This document shows, piece by piece, positions 1 through 9,900 of a stretch of DNA of 64,000 nt. This DNA comes from Bacteroidales bacterium (GTDB lineage Bacteria > Bacteroidota > Bacteroidia > Bacteroidales > UBA1715). The stretch is taken from assembly GCA_024409235.1 (NCBI GenBank), contig JAKSUA010000011.1:1-64000 (forward strand). Reading direction: 5' to 3'. Made by a program: the position numbers and the translations under genes. Position 1 is the stretch's first letter, and every line of letters begins with the position of its first letter. The notes under the pieces are model-generated. The model saw nothing but the letters and a program-made list of their open reading frames with translations, had not been told where the DNA came from and did no database searches.

Positions 1-106
1 AATTGACATAGACCGCCACACGTGTGCGACTCTTGTCAATAATGCCACACACATCTGAAAACAGTGCATTTTCTTGCGATTTTTCTACGCTAATTTCTTT
101 GGCCAT
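1..106 (-). CDS. DUF1016 (YhcG-like) protein, N-terminal fragment
   Basis: The reading frame starts at the ATG complementary to 104-106 and runs off the left edge, so only about 35 codons are visible. The end of the fragment, with GIIDKSRTRVAVYVN, resembles the start of the DUF1016 N-terminal domain, in which an alpha-helical region precedes a PDDEXK nuclease-like domain. It lies just downstream of a complete DUF1016 gene on the same strand, and both are preceded by the same 31-bp repeat. That suggests a tandem duplication of gene plus leader. DUF1016 genes often sit in restriction-modification or other defence loci, but the neighbouring genes are outside the window. Only the N-terminus can be judged, so the family call is moderate. 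Confidence 0.6.
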   Translation of the reverse strand, partial: MAKEISVEKSQENALFSDVCGIIDKSRTRVAVYVN

Positions 107-110
107 AATA

Positions 111-141
111 AGCAAACGCTATGATTGATACTATGTTAGTT
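111..141. repeat. 31-bp direct repeat, copy 1 (leader of DUF1016 gene)
   Basis: This 31-bp stretch, starting AGCAAACGCTATGATTGATA on the plus strand, matches 1209-1239 in the same orientation with one mismatch. Each copy lies 4-13 bases upstream of the start codon of a minus-strand DUF1016 gene, so it probably carries the promoter or leader that was duplicated with the gene. Confidence 0.8.
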
Positions 142-146
142 ATATT

Positions 147-1196
147 TTATTTCTCCATTAAAATCTTTTTTAATTGTTCTTTGCTTGGTAGTACGGTTTG
201 GTACTTACTCGCAAAAATCTGATTGTTATTTAAAGGCAAGCTGTACTCGACCACTGCTTCGGTTTTGTCTGCACATAGCAGCAAACCAATGGTCGGGTTT
301 TCACTTTCCAATTTAACTTCACGGTCGTAATAATTCACATACATCTGCATTTGTCCGATGTCTTGGTGTTTCAACTTGCCTTTTTTCAAATCTATCAACA
401 CAAAGGCTTGCAGTAATCTGTTGTAGAAAACAAGGTCGATAAAATAATGTTCTTCATCAAAAGTGATTCGCACCTGTCTTCCTACAAAAGTAAATCCTTT
501 CCCTAATTCCAGAAGAAATGCTTGTAAATGATCAATTATTTTCTGCTCTAAAGCGTTTTCCGAATAGTTCGGAAGCTCTGGCAAACCAGTGAACTCAAGA
601 ATATACGGGTCCTTTAATAAATCCTGAGGTTTTTCAACAATTTGTCCTTTTTTAGACAATTGCAATATCTCCTCTTTGTTTCTACTTAAAGACAATCTCT
701 CATATAAAGACGAATCAAATTGTCGTTCCAATTCTCGCAGACTCCAATGATTTTGAGTGGCTTCAATCTCGTAGAATTTTCGTTCAGCAATATCTGTTAT
801 CCGCATCAATTTCAAGTAATGCGACCAACTGAGGTTGAATTGAGGAACACAACGATTATCAGAAGAAATACTAGACACTGTCTCGTATTTTGAATAACAC
901 CTATAAAAATTCCTCATATTCTGTAGGTTATCTACCGAAAAACCTTTTCCAAATTTACCAGTCAAATGTGCCGATATTTTTTTCAATATGTTCTTTCCAT
1001 ATTCCGCTCTTTCTTCACCACCTTGCTCATCTTCCACAATCATTCTGCCTATCTCGAAATAGGTGTAAACCATAGCGGTATTGACAAACGAAACCACTTT
1101 GGTGCGGGCTTCCGTAATCAGCGACTCAATGCGCGATGCAAGCACATTTGCACGGTTAATTTCGTCTTGAGCAATATCTTTATTTATTTCTTTCAT
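147..1196 (-). CDS. DUF1016 family protein, PDDEXK nuclease-like (YhcG)
   Basis: The 349-residue protein has the two-part architecture of the YhcG/DUF1016 family. Residues about 10-190 form the helical N-terminal domain (TEARTKVVSFVNTAMVYTYF and a long charged region). Residues about 215-345 form a PDDEXK-like nuclease fold, with YFIDLVFYNRLLQ followed by FVLIDLKKGKL; the D and the D-x-K of these segments fit the expected catalytic positions. Family members are found beside type I restriction genes and in defence islands. The exact biochemical role is not settled, so DNA cleavage is inferred. The start codon follows the second copy of a 31-bp repeat. A second DUF1016 gene begins 41 bases past its stop. 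No terminator separates them, so they may be co-transcribed. Confidence 0.85.
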   Translation of the reverse strand: MKEINKDIAQDEINRANVLASRIESLITEARTKVVSFVNTAMVYTYFEIGRMIVEDEQGGEERAEYGKNILKKISAHLTGKFGKGFSVDNLQNMRNFYRCYSKYETVSSISSDNRCVPQFNLSWSHYLKLMRITDIAERKFYEIEATQNHWSLRELERQFDSSLYERLSLSRNKEEILQLSKKGQIVEKPQDLLKDPYILEFTGLPELPNYSENALEQKIIDHLQAFLLELGKGFTFVGRQVRITFDEEHYFIDLVFYNRLLQAFVLIDLKKGKLKHQDIGQMQMYVNYYDREVKLESENPTIGLLLCADKTEAVVEYSLPLNNNQIFASKYQTVLPSKEQLKKILMEK

Positions 1197-1208
1197 TCTT
1201 GAATAAAT

Positions 1209-1239
1209 AGCAAACGCTATGATTGATAATATGTTAGTT
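1209..1239. repeat. 31-bp direct repeat, copy 2
   Basis: This is the second copy of the repeat at 111-141, differing at one position. It sits 13 bases upstream of the start codon of the complete DUF1016 gene on the minus strand. Confidence 0.8.
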
Positions 1240-1499
1240 TAAAAATATCTTTATTAGTTATTCTTTGAATATTATAGTTTCTTATTCATCTTGTAACAAT
1301 ACAGTCAAGCGTAAAAAGTTCTAAATACTACTATAGTATATTGGATTTCAATTTACATTTACGATTGATATTGTTACTTTTTACAGTTGTAAAAATAAAA
1401 AAACTCTTCGAATTGGTAGATATTAGAAACCTTGATTTTTATTTTTTTAATAATCCCTCAAATTCTTCCAACAAAAAGTTCTTCGTTAGCAAAAAAAAC

Positions 1500-1507
1500 T
1501 ATCTTTG
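1500..1507 (+). promoter_or_regulatory. Bacteroidota-type -7 box for the ftsX operon
   Basis: The sequence TATCTTTG matches the Bacteroidota -7 consensus TAnnTTTG. It lies about 75 bases upstream of the ATG chosen for ftsX. I see no clear -33 TTTG at the usual 19-21 base spacing, so the call rests on the -7 box and position. Confidence 0.45.
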
Positions 1508-1582
1508 CCAAAGATTTTTAATGTTGGGATAGAGTGCACATACATAAAGTGCCTCATTCCCATTTGTGTTTTTGCGAGAATA

Positions 1583-2458
1583 ATGAAGCAGAATAAAGTT
1601 ATTCGTCAACGAATATTGACATCTTATACTTCCACGCTTATTAGTGTTGTAGTTGTTTTGTTTGTTTTGTGCTTAGTTGGCCTGCTACTAACAAGCGGTC
1701 GAACATTATCAAATCATATAAAAGAAAAAGTAGGATTTACCCTATTCCTAAAAACAGATGTTCGCGAAGCAGATATGTTTGAACTGCGGAAAAAAGTTGA
1801 TGCAATGGAAATGGTTAAATCAACGGAATACATCTCCGCTGAAGAAGCAAGCAACAGATTAGCAGAAACTTTAGGACAAAATTACGTTGATCTGGCAGAA
1901 GGAAATCCTATTCCCCCATCCTTGGAAGTTCATTTTTATGCTGAATACGCAACACCGGAAAACTTTGTGTTAATTGAACAACAATTCAAAAACAACGAAT
2001 TAATTGATTCTATACATTATGATAGATCACACATAAAAACACTTGATGCAAACATAAGGAGAATCAGCTGGTTTCTATTAGCTTTGAGTGCTTTGCTTTT
2101 TGTGGTTTCCATTGTATTAATCCACAATACAATACGATTGTCTATCTATTCTAAACGATTCCTGATAAAAACAATGCAGTTAGTAGGAGCAACAAATCAC
2201 TATATACGTTCACCGTTTTTGTTGCGTGGTACTTTTCAAGGACTTTTAAGCGGACTGATTGCAGTTGCACTAACCGCAGGAATACTTTATCTACTCCGGA
2301 CAGAAGCGTCCGAAATCATCAACTATCTTGATTTCGAGTTGTTAGGTATAGTATTTTTAGCTGTCATTTTAATTGGCATGTTCCTTACCTTTATTACAAC
2401 ATTTTTTGCTCTCAATAAATTTCTGAAATTAAATAAAGACGAACTTTACTTTATATAA
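1583..2458 (+). CDS. ftsX: Cell division protein FtsX
   Basis: This 291-residue inner-membrane protein has the FtsX layout. A short cytoplasmic N-terminus precedes membrane segment 1 (about residues 15-37). A periplasmic domain of about 120 residues follows, then three membrane segments with the conserved stretch KTMQLVGATNHYIRSPFLLR between the second and third. FtsX normally pairs with the ATPase FtsE to couple division to peptidoglycan hydrolases; no ftsE is adjacent, which is usual in Bacteroidota. I chose the ATG at 1583. The longer frame from a TTG at 1505 would start inside the promoter box and add 26 residues unlike the family. It heads the operon running to ung. Confidence 0.93.
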   Translation: MKQNKVIRQRILTSYTSTLISVVVVLFVLCLVGLLLTSGRTLSNHIKEKVGFTLFLKTDVREADMFELRKKVDAMEMVKSTEYISAEEASNRLAETLGQNYVDLAEGNPIPPSLEVHFYAEYATPENFVLIEQQFKNNELIDSIHYDRSHIKTLDANIRRISWFLLALSALLFVVSIVLIHNTIRLSIYSKRFLIKTMQLVGATNHYIRSPFLLRGTFQGLLSGLIAVALTAGILYLLRTEASEIINYLDFELLGIVFLAVILIGMFLTFITTFFALNKFLKLNKDELYFI

Positions 2459-2460
2459 GC

Positions 2461-2745
2461 ATGGCATTTTTTCAAAAGCAAACAGATGAAAATTACACAT
2501 TTAGCACCACAAATTATATACTTGTTGCTATTGGAGTTGTAATTTTAGTCATTGGATTCTTCCTATTATCAGGAGGTGCGCAGACCGATCCAAACGAATT
2601 TTATCCAAATGGAGATCCAACACAAGTTCCAGAAATATTCAATTTCAGGAGATTGACATTGGCCCCAATCGTAATCTTATTTGGATTTTTCTTTGAAATT
2701 TTTGCAATTCTTTGGAAACCAAAGTCTAAAAACATCACTAAATAA
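2461..2745 (+). CDS. DUF3098 small membrane protein
   Basis: The 94-residue protein has two predicted membrane helices, at about residues 19-41 and 67-87. They are joined by a loop rich in Asp, Pro and Asn that includes the motif [10 protein letters not shown]. This matches the DUF3098 family, found almost only in Bacteroidota between ftsX and uppP, as here. Its function is unknown. The position suggests a role in division or envelope assembly, but that is inference from context. It starts 2 bases after ftsX, and its stop codon overlaps the uppP start by one base (TAATG), so translation is probably coupled. Confidence 0.85.
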   Translation: MAFFQKQTDENYTFSTTNYILVAIGVVILVIGFFLLSGGAQTDPNEFYPNGDPTQVPEIFNFRRLTLAPIVILFGFFFEIFAILWKPKSKNITK

Positions 2746-3572
2746 TGGATACAATACAGGCTCTCATTCTTGGATTAATTCAAGGATTAACTGAATATTT
2801 ACCTGTAAGCAGCAGCGGCCATTTAACTATTGGAGCAAATTTATTTGGCTTATCAGGAGAAGAAAATCTTTTGTTCAATGTTGTTGTACACGTTGCCACC
2901 GTTTGTAGCACATTAGTAATTCTTTGGAAGAAAATCATTTGGATTTTTAAAGGTTTCTTCAGAATCAACAAAAACGAACAGGGTAATTTATTACTGAATG
3001 AGGAACAAAAATATGTTTTAAACATTATTGTTTCCATGATTCCAGTAGGAATTGTCGGAGTTTTCTTCAAAGACTTTATTGAGGATATATTCGGTTCCGG
3101 TTTATTGATTGTTGGATGCATGTTGTTGGTAACAGCTTCGTTACTGGCATTTTCATACTACACAAAACCTCGCCAAAAAGAAAACATTTCCACAAAAGAT
3201 GCTTTCATAATTGGTCTTGCCCAAGCTTGTGCTGTGATGCCTGGTCTTTCACGTTCAGGTTCGACAATCGCAACCGGTTTGTTATTAGGAAACAACAAAG
3301 AAAAACTTGCTCAGTTTTCGTTTTTGATGGTTATTCCTCCAATATTAGGAGAAGCTTTGTTAGATGTGTTGAAAGTTGTTAAAAACGGCTTTGAAAACGT
3401 TTCTGCAGGAATTTCTGTAACTGCACTATCAGTGGGATTCTTAGCAGCATTTATTTCAGGATGTTTTGCCTGCAAATGGATGATAAACATAGTTAAAAAA
3501 GGAAAACTCATTTACTTTGCTATCTATTGTGCAATAATTGCAACTGCAACATTGATTTACACATTCATTTAA
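2745..3572 (+). CDS. uppP: Undecaprenyl-diphosphatase UppP (BacA)
   Basis: UppP removes one phosphate from undecaprenyl diphosphate, recycling the lipid carrier for peptidoglycan and other surface polymers. The 275-residue protein is polytopic. It shows both family signatures: an N-terminal block [15 protein letters not shown] (about residues 14-28), with the catalytic Glu and the Ser/His cluster, and PGLSRSGST (about residues 165-173), with the phosphate-binding Arg. The length is normal. Its start overlaps the DUF3098 stop by one base, and truB follows after a single base, so it is deep inside the operon. Confidence 0.95.
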   Translation: MDTIQALILGLIQGLTEYLPVSSSGHLTIGANLFGLSGEENLLFNVVVHVATVCSTLVILWKKIIWIFKGFFRINKNEQGNLLLNEEQKYVLNIIVSMIPVGIVGVFFKDFIEDIFGSGLLIVGCMLLVTASLLAFSYYTKPRQKENISTKDAFIIGLAQACAVMPGLSRSGSTIATGLLLGNNKEKLAQFSFLMVIPPILGEALLDVLKVVKNGFENVSAGISVTALSVGFLAAFISGCFACKWMINIVKKGKLIYFAIYCAIIATATLIYTFI

Positions 3573-3573
3573 G

Positions 3574-4266
3574 ATGGATTTTTTAGAGGGAGAAGTTTTA
3601 TATTTTGATAAGCCACAACAATGGACCTCGTTTGATTTAGTAAACAAAACGAGATACATGTTGCGTCGTGCCCTCGGTGTAAAAAAAATCAAAGTTGGCC
3701 ATGCAGGAACATTAGATCCTTTGGCTACGGGAGTAATGATAATCTGTACAGGAAAAGCGACAAAGAAAATAGACTCTTTTCTTCATCAGGACAAAGAATA
3801 TATTGCAGAGATAAAATTAGGAGCAACAACTCCGTCTTTTGACAAAGAAACCGAAGAAGATGCCGTTTTCGGTACCGAACATATATCAAAAGAACTTGTA
3901 GAAAAGACTTTACTGCAATTCAATGGGGAAATAAAACAAATACCTCCTGTATATTCTGCAATACGAATTCAGGGAAAACATGCCTATGAATTTGCAAGAA
4001 AAAGCCAGGACGTTGTAATGGAGCCAAGAACTGTCCGCATTGACAAGATAGAACTACTGGAGTATAATATGCCATATATCACCATTAAAGTTGCATGCAG
4101 CAAAGGAACATACATACGTTCGCTAGCACGCGATTTAGGCGAAGCTTTACAAAGCGGAGGATATTTAACCTCACTTCAACGTACAAAAATTGGTGATGTA
4201 TCAATTAACAAGTGTATTACATTAGAGCAATTTGAAAATATTTTAGAACAAGTAAAAATTATATAA
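3574..4266 (+). CDS. truB: tRNA pseudouridine(55) synthase TruB
   Basis: TruB converts uridine 55 in the T-loop of tRNAs to pseudouridine. The catalytic motif [12 protein letters not shown] is present with the nucleophile at Asp48. The family block [16 protein letters not shown] is near residues 175-190. At 230 residues it is shorter than the E. coli enzyme because it lacks a C-terminal PUA domain, which is common in this phylum. It starts 1 base after uppP and ends 1 base before queA, so this part of the operon is tightly packed around tRNA modification. Confidence 0.95.
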   Translation: MDFLEGEVLYFDKPQQWTSFDLVNKTRYMLRRALGVKKIKVGHAGTLDPLATGVMIICTGKATKKIDSFLHQDKEYIAEIKLGATTPSFDKETEEDAVFGTEHISKELVEKTLLQFNGEIKQIPPVYSAIRIQGKHAYEFARKSQDVVMEPRTVRIDKIELLEYNMPYITIKVACSKGTYIRSLARDLGEALQSGGYLTSLQRTKIGDVSINKCITLEQFENILEQVKII

Positions 4267-4267
4267 T

Positions 4268-5326
4268 ATGAAGTTATCAGAATTTAGATTAAAGATTCCT
4301 GCCGAATCAATTGCATTGTATCCAGCAGAAAACAGAGATGAAGCTCGTTTGTTAGTGTTAGACGCAAAAACTGGCAAAATGGAGCACAGACTTTTTAAAG
4401 ATATAATTGATTACTTTGAAGATAAAGACGTACTTGTTTTAAACAATACACGAGTATTTCCTGCACGTTTATACGGAAACAAAGAACGTACAGGAGCAAG
4501 AATCGAAGTTTTCTTGTTACGCGAATTAAACAGAGAACAATATTTATGGGACGTTCTTGTTGACCCAGCAAGAAAAATCCGTATTGGAAACAAACTTTAT
4601 TTTGGCGAAAACGACGAACTTGTAGCTGAAGTTATTGACAATACAACTTCACGAGGAAGAACTATTCGTTTCCTTTGCGAAGAAGACTATGACAAGTTCA
4701 AGAAGATTCTTTTCTCTTTGGGAGAAACTCCTCTTCCAGACCATATTTTGGCAGGAAGAAAAGTTGAAGATGAAGATCAGGATAGATTCCAGAACATTTT
4801 TGCTACAGAAGAAGGCTCGGTTGCATTACCTGCTGCAGGTACACATTTCAGCCGCGAACTTATGAAACGTTTGGAAATTAAAGGTGTTGATTTTGCTTAT
4901 TTAACACTTCATATGGGATTGGGAAATTTTAGCGATGTTGAAGTTGAAGATTTAACAAAGCATAAAATGGATTCTGAACGCATGATTATCCAGCCAGACG
5001 TTGCTGACATGATTAATAAAGCCCGTGAGGAAAAACATAATATTATTGCCTGTGGTACAACAATTCTTCGAGCAATGGAGACATCAGTTTCTATGAATGG
5101 ATTTTTGAAACCATACGACGGATGGACAAATAAATTTATTTTCCCTCCTTATGACTTCACTATTGCAAACAGACTTATATCAAACTTCCACCTTTCGCAA
5201 TCTACCATGTACATGATGGTTTCTGCTTTCGGAGGATATGATATAGTTAAAAAAACATACGAAACTGCAATTAAAGAAGGATACAAATTCGGTTCATACG
5301 GCGACGCTTTATTGATTTTGAAATAA
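4268..5326 (+). CDS. queA: S-adenosylmethionine:tRNA ribosyltransferase-isomerase QueA
   Basis: QueA transfers the ribosyl group of S-adenosylmethionine to 7-aminomethyl-7-deazaguanine in tRNA, forming epoxyqueuosine, the penultimate step of queuosine synthesis. The 352-residue length is normal. Family landmarks visible are the N-terminal [10 protein letters not shown] and [16 protein letters not shown], then [11 protein letters not shown] and [13 protein letters not shown], and the C-terminal [16 protein letters not shown]. The gene follows truB directly and is followed at once by the glycosyltransferase ATG at 5327. Confidence 0.96.
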   Translation: MKLSEFRLKIPAESIALYPAENRDEARLLVLDAKTGKMEHRLFKDIIDYFEDKDVLVLNNTRVFPARLYGNKERTGARIEVFLLRELNREQYLWDVLVDPARKIRIGNKLYFGENDELVAEVIDNTTSRGRTIRFLCEEDYDKFKKILFSLGETPLPDHILAGRKVEDEDQDRFQNIFATEEGSVALPAAGTHFSRELMKRLEIKGVDFAYLTLHMGLGNFSDVEVEDLTKHKMDSERMIIQPDVADMINKAREEKHNIIACGTTILRAMETSVSMNGFLKPYDGWTNKFIFPPYDFTIANRLISNFHLSQSTMYMMVSAFGGYDIVKKTYETAIKEGYKFGSYGDALLILK

Positions 5327-6241
5327 ATGATTTCCGTTATTGTCTGTACGTATAATCGCGACGCATACATTTACAAGACACTTGAATGTATTGCTAATAA
5401 CAATTTTCCGTTAGACGAATACGAGATTATTCTTATAGACAATAATTGTACAGATAACACTGTCTCTGAATGTGAACGTTTCAGGAAAAATTTTCCTGAT
5501 GTTCCCTACTTTTACTTCAAGGAACTGCAGCAAGGACTTTCGTTTGCAAGAAACCGTGGCATTTCCGAAGCAAAAGGAGACACAATTGTTTTCATTGACG
5601 ACGACGCATACGTTCAAACAGATTATCTAAAAAATCTTAAACAAAATCTGGAAGAACATCCGGAAGCAATGGCTTTTGGAGGTAAAATCACACCTCTTTA
5701 CGAGTCAGGGAACGAACCGGAGTGGATGTCCTCGTGGTTAATTCCTATTGTTTCTGCCATAGATAAAAGCCCGAACATAGTTGCATTTGAAGGAAAATCG
5801 TATCCAATTGGTGCAAATATGGGATTCAGAAAAAATTGTCTTGAGACAATAGGATTATTTAACACGGCGTTGGGAAGAACAAAGAAGAACCTTCTTGGAG
5901 GCGAAGAAAAAGATATTTTCGACAGACTTCATCGAAATAACATGAAAATTCTATACTTCCCTACGGTTGCTCTACAACACGTTATACCCGAATCAAGGAC
6001 AACAATGGAGTATATTCGCAGAATGTCTTACGGTGTTGGAGTAAGTGAGAAAATCAGATGCTCAGGCAAACCATTCCAATATTTAAAATCAATTGCAAAA
6101 GAAGCCTGGAAATGGTGCGGTTCCCTTGTATTAAGTGTTTTATTCCTAATAAAAAATCAGTATCCTAAGGCAAAGGCAATCATAGTTTTCAGATGGAATG
6201 TAAGCATGGGATTATTGACAAAAAAACAATACAATGATTGA
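5327..6241 (+). CDS. Family 2 glycosyltransferase
   Basis: The 304-residue protein begins with a GT-A nucleotide-binding fold: ISVIVCTYNRDAY at the N-terminus, ARNRGISEAKGD near residue 75, and the metal-binding acidic motif FIDDDAY near residues 88-94. A later GGEEKDIFDRL block is typical of family 2 enzymes that build surface polysaccharides. A hydrophobic stretch near residues 263-278 may contact the membrane. The donor and acceptor sugars cannot be read from the sequence. It starts directly after the queA stop and overlaps ung by 8 bases, so it belongs to the same transcript. Confidence 0.87.
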   Translation: MISVIVCTYNRDAYIYKTLECIANNNFPLDEYEIILIDNNCTDNTVSECERFRKNFPDVPYFYFKELQQGLSFARNRGISEAKGDTIVFIDDDAYVQTDYLKNLKQNLEEHPEAMAFGGKITPLYESGNEPEWMSSWLIPIVSAIDKSPNIVAFEGKSYPIGANMGFRKNCLETIGLFNTALGRTKKNLLGGEEKDIFDRLHRNNMKILYFPTVALQHVIPESRTTMEYIRRMSYGVGVSEKIRCSGKPFQYLKSIAKEAWKWCGSLVLSVLFLIKNQYPKAKAIIVFRWNVSMGLLTKKQYND

Positions 6242-6899
6242 TCCAAAAATAGAAGAATCGTGGAAGAAGGTTTTATTAGATGAATTCAACAAGCCTTACT
6301 TTCAAACATTAAAAAATTTTCTTGTTGAAGAGAAAAAGAAATATACTGTATATCCTGCAGGTTCAAATATATTCAATGCTTTCGCTTATACGCCATTTGA
6401 TAATGTAAAAGTGGTTATTATCGGTCAGGATCCTTATCATGGACCAGGACAAGCCCATGGACTTTCGTTCTCCGTACCAGAAGGCATTCAAAAACCACCT
6501 TCATTACAAAACATTTTCAAAGAAATACATGAGGATTTAGGAAAGGATATTCCGGAAAGTGGAAATCTTGAAAGATGGGCAAAACAAGGTGTTTTGCTGC
6601 TGAATGCAACACTTACCGTTCGTGCCAATCAAGCCGGTTCACATCAAAAACAAGGATGGGAACAATTTACAGACAGCGTGATAAAACATATTTCCGAGCA
6701 GAAATCAGGAATCGTATTTCTTTTGTGGGGACGTTTTGCACAAAACAAAGATGTTCTGATAGACTCTTCCAAACATTATATTTTAAAAGCTGCGCATCCT
6801 TCTCCTCTTTCCGCATACAACGGATTCTTTGGATGCAAACATTTTTCTAAGACAAACGAAATTCTTATTTCCCAAGGGAAAGAACCTATTCAATGGTAG
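6234..6899 (+). CDS. ung: Uracil-DNA glycosylase
   Basis: Ung excises uracil from DNA as the first step of base-excision repair. The 221-residue protein has the family 1 water-activating motif GQDPYHGPGQAHGLSFSV with catalytic Asp66. The C-terminal HPSPLS motif contributes the conserved His and the minor-groove reading loop. The start overlaps the end of the glycosyltransferase gene by 8 bases. It is the last gene of the ftsX operon and is followed by a clear terminator. Confidence 0.97.
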   Translation: MIDPKIEESWKKVLLDEFNKPYFQTLKNFLVEEKKKYTVYPAGSNIFNAFAYTPFDNVKVVIIGQDPYHGPGQAHGLSFSVPEGIQKPPSLQNIFKEIHEDLGKDIPESGNLERWAKQGVLLLNATLTVRANQAGSHQKQGWEQFTDSVIKHISEQKSGIVFLLWGRFAQNKDVLIDSSKHYILKAAHPSPLSAYNGFFGCKHFSKTNEILISQGKEPIQW

Positions 6900-6920
6900 A
6901 ATAAACTATTATGATTTAAC

Positions 6921-6963
6921 AAAAAAGAGAAACTCAGATATGAATTTCTCTTTTTGTTTTTTT
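6921..6963. terminator. Bidirectional terminator between ung and the giant gene
   Basis: An 11-bp perfect inverted repeat (6922-6932 and 6945-6955) has a 12-base loop. It is flanked by an A-run on the left and a T-run on the right. It can end both the plus-strand ung operon and the convergent giant gene, whose stop is at 6977-6979. Confidence 0.85.
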
Positions 6964-6976
6964 AGCATTTCCTGTC

Positions 6977-9900
6977 TTATCGAAGCAGAACTACATTTCC
7001 CCAAATTGGTTTTGCTTTCTGAACAATCTTAAGGTTCTCTTCCTCATGATCTTCATAAGTAACGATAACCTTATAACGATAAGTTCCAGACTGCATCATT
7101 TTACCATTTACTTTACCATCCCATTCTGCACGAGGAGCACCACGTTCATCAATTCCTTCTGAATAATAAACAAGGTTATTCCATGCATCGTAAATCCAGA
7201 TTTCAAATGTTCTACAGTTGACTCCTTTTGGTTTAAATACACGTACCTCAGCATTGGTACTCAATGGAGCAAATGCACTTGGTATATATAATCTGTGTTC
7301 TACATCTACAAAGAAACTCCAATCTATTTTTGAAGAACAACCAAATTCATTAACAGCAGTCATTTCAGCCGTGTATTCTCCATAGCGATAACGTTGTTCA
7401 AATGTTTTTGCATTTTCAAGAACCACTGTACTATCAGTAGAGCGACCAAAATCCCAATAATAATCAACGTGGTATTCTTTTTCAAAATCGCCTTCTTCCA
7501 AAATCTGCTTTTCGGAAGTATTGTAGAATGTTACCACTCCTTCCTGACCTAAGGATTCTGTCATAAACTGAGCATCAGGAACAGGAATAACCTCAACCAC
7601 ATAGTCAGTTGAACCTTTACAGCCATATTTGTTTGTTTCTATAACAAAAATAGTATCAACACCAGGTTGTGTCCAATCTACAGAACGAACAAAACCTGTA
7701 TTATAATCAGAAATTGCATACGAAACTCTATCACCAGTCAAAGTCCAATCAATAGAGTTTTCCATATCAGTTTTTGTGATAACATATACTTCATTAGTAT
7801 TGGCACACAATTCCGACTTACCTGTAATTATCGGCGTTGGCAATGCACTGATATAAAATTGATTTGTGATAGTATCACTTACACAACCGTCAACCATCTG
7901 AGTCATCAAGACTTCGTATGTTCCCGGCTCAACATAATATGTAGTACAATTGTTGTTATACGGACAACCTGATATTAAAGAATACTGTGGAGTGTACCAT
8001 AAAATATTTTCACCCTGTGCCGAAAGTTTAACTGCACTACTGTCATAACAGAAGAAATCTTTATCCAACTTAGGAGCACTTGGTTGCGGAAGAATCACAT
8101 ATTTTACAGATTTCTCCTTACGTGTTTCGTATGAACATGAAGACACTGTAGTTCTTGCTCTAAATAAATAAATTCCAGGATTTGACAACAAACCTGCAGG
8201 TACATTCAACGTATCACCAATTCCTAAAATAGAACCATCTGGAGCAATCCACGAAACATTTTCGTTAGAAGATGTTCTTTCCACAATCAAAGTTCCAGGT
8301 TCATCATAAATACAAACAGAATCTTCCTCAATTACAATTGCTTCTGTAGGTGCTGGTTTTAAAGTAACACGTTTTGCCGCAAATTCACTTATACATCCAT
8401 ATTTATCCTTTTGTTTTGCATAAAATACATAAGATCCTTCCTCCAAATTTGAAATGGTGAAATAACGTCCACTAAAAATAGGGAAACCATTTTCGTCGTC
8501 GTACCAATAAACAGAATTTGACGATTCCGCTACAATTACAACATCATTTCCAACACAAGATACAATATCACTTGTTTGTTTGAAATTTACCGGACTCGGT
8601 TGTGGTTGTACTGTAAAACTTACTTCTGCAGGCAAACTCCTACAATTATTTTCCTCCTGTATTACATAGAATGTCTTACTTTCTTTTGCCTTTGGAGTAT
8701 GAACAGTTCCAATTTCAATTAAATCTGTCAGTTCCTCGTCTGCATACCATTTAACAACCTCAGCATAAGCACGTACTTCTACTGGTTCTATGTCATCATA
8801 GTCACAAATCACAGTATTCACAGCTGTTGGTCTCGAAGGAATAGAATAAATCGTAGCAGTAACTTCTTCAGTTTTTTCACTCATACATCCATTTACTGTT
8901 TGAGTAGCCTGAATAATAATTTCACCTGCATTTGTCTCAGAAACAACATATTCATTACCTTCGGCTATTTCAAATCCACCTTGGTACCAAATAATATCAT
9001 TTCCAGTTGCTGTAAATTCAACATCTTCTCCTTCGCATACGTTACTTGTTGTCACTATTGGTTGATCAGGCACTTTATTTACCTGAACTGATATTGACAA
9101 AGGATTACTGCTACAATATTCATCTGTATATACAACATACAATGTATATTCATTTGCCTCATCAAAAGAAACAACGTGCATAAAATCTTCTGCTACAGGT
9201 TCAGAACTGCTTGGATCAGCAGAATACCATGCAACCTTATTTTCTGCCGTTAATGTTAATTCTTCATTTTCACAGATGACCTTATTTCCTTCGATTTCTG
9301 GCTGTTCCGTTGTTTTCAGTTCATAATTTATCAAAGTCGGAAGACCTTCACAAACTCCATCATACTGAGCTGCATAATATTTATATACTCCCGCCATTGT
9401 AATATCATCCGGTGTATAAGTAAGTCCTGTCCACAAAATAGTATTCATATCCGAAGCTTTGTACCAACGAACTGTATAATCCTTATTTTCTGCCACAATC
9501 GATTTCATATCCTCATTAGTACAACCAATAATATTTCTATTTTCAATTGTTGGAGCAGGTACAGGACAATCTATCAATGTATAAGTTAAACAAGATGGAT
9601 CACTTGAACATACACCATCGCTTTCTGTTACGCAATAAGTCCATGAACCTACAGCAACATCAAACTGATGTTGGATTGTTTCTCCAGTACCAACAACATT
9701 ATTTTCAGAATCTGTCCAAGTATAAGTTCCTCCATTACCAGATGTAATTGTAATTGGGAATGATTCTGCAATTACAAGATTTGTTATGTTATCTACATTT
9801 ACCTGAGGTATTTCACGGATTTCAATCTTCTTACGTAAACAGCTTTCCTCATAACAATTTACAGCAGGATCCACTGCAGTACAACCTGTTTTTGGGTCAT

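Larger units (their letters stand above)
1197..1582. other. Intergenic region between DUF1016 gene and ftsX operon
   Basis: This 386-base non-coding gap holds the second 31-bp repeat (1209-1239) and a 9-bp inverted repeat with widely spaced arms (GTAACAATA at 1293-1301, TATTGTTAC at 1369-1377). It also holds a small palindrome, TACTATAGTA, near 1327-1336, and a TAnnTTTG-type promoter box for the ftsX operon at 1500-1507. A 63-codon open frame at 1341-1532 overlaps that promoter and has no recognisable features. I see no RNA gene. Confidence 0.6.

Noticed and set aside
1341-1532. A 63-codon open frame upstream of ftsX
   Set aside because: It overlaps the -7 box of the ftsX operon and has no family features.
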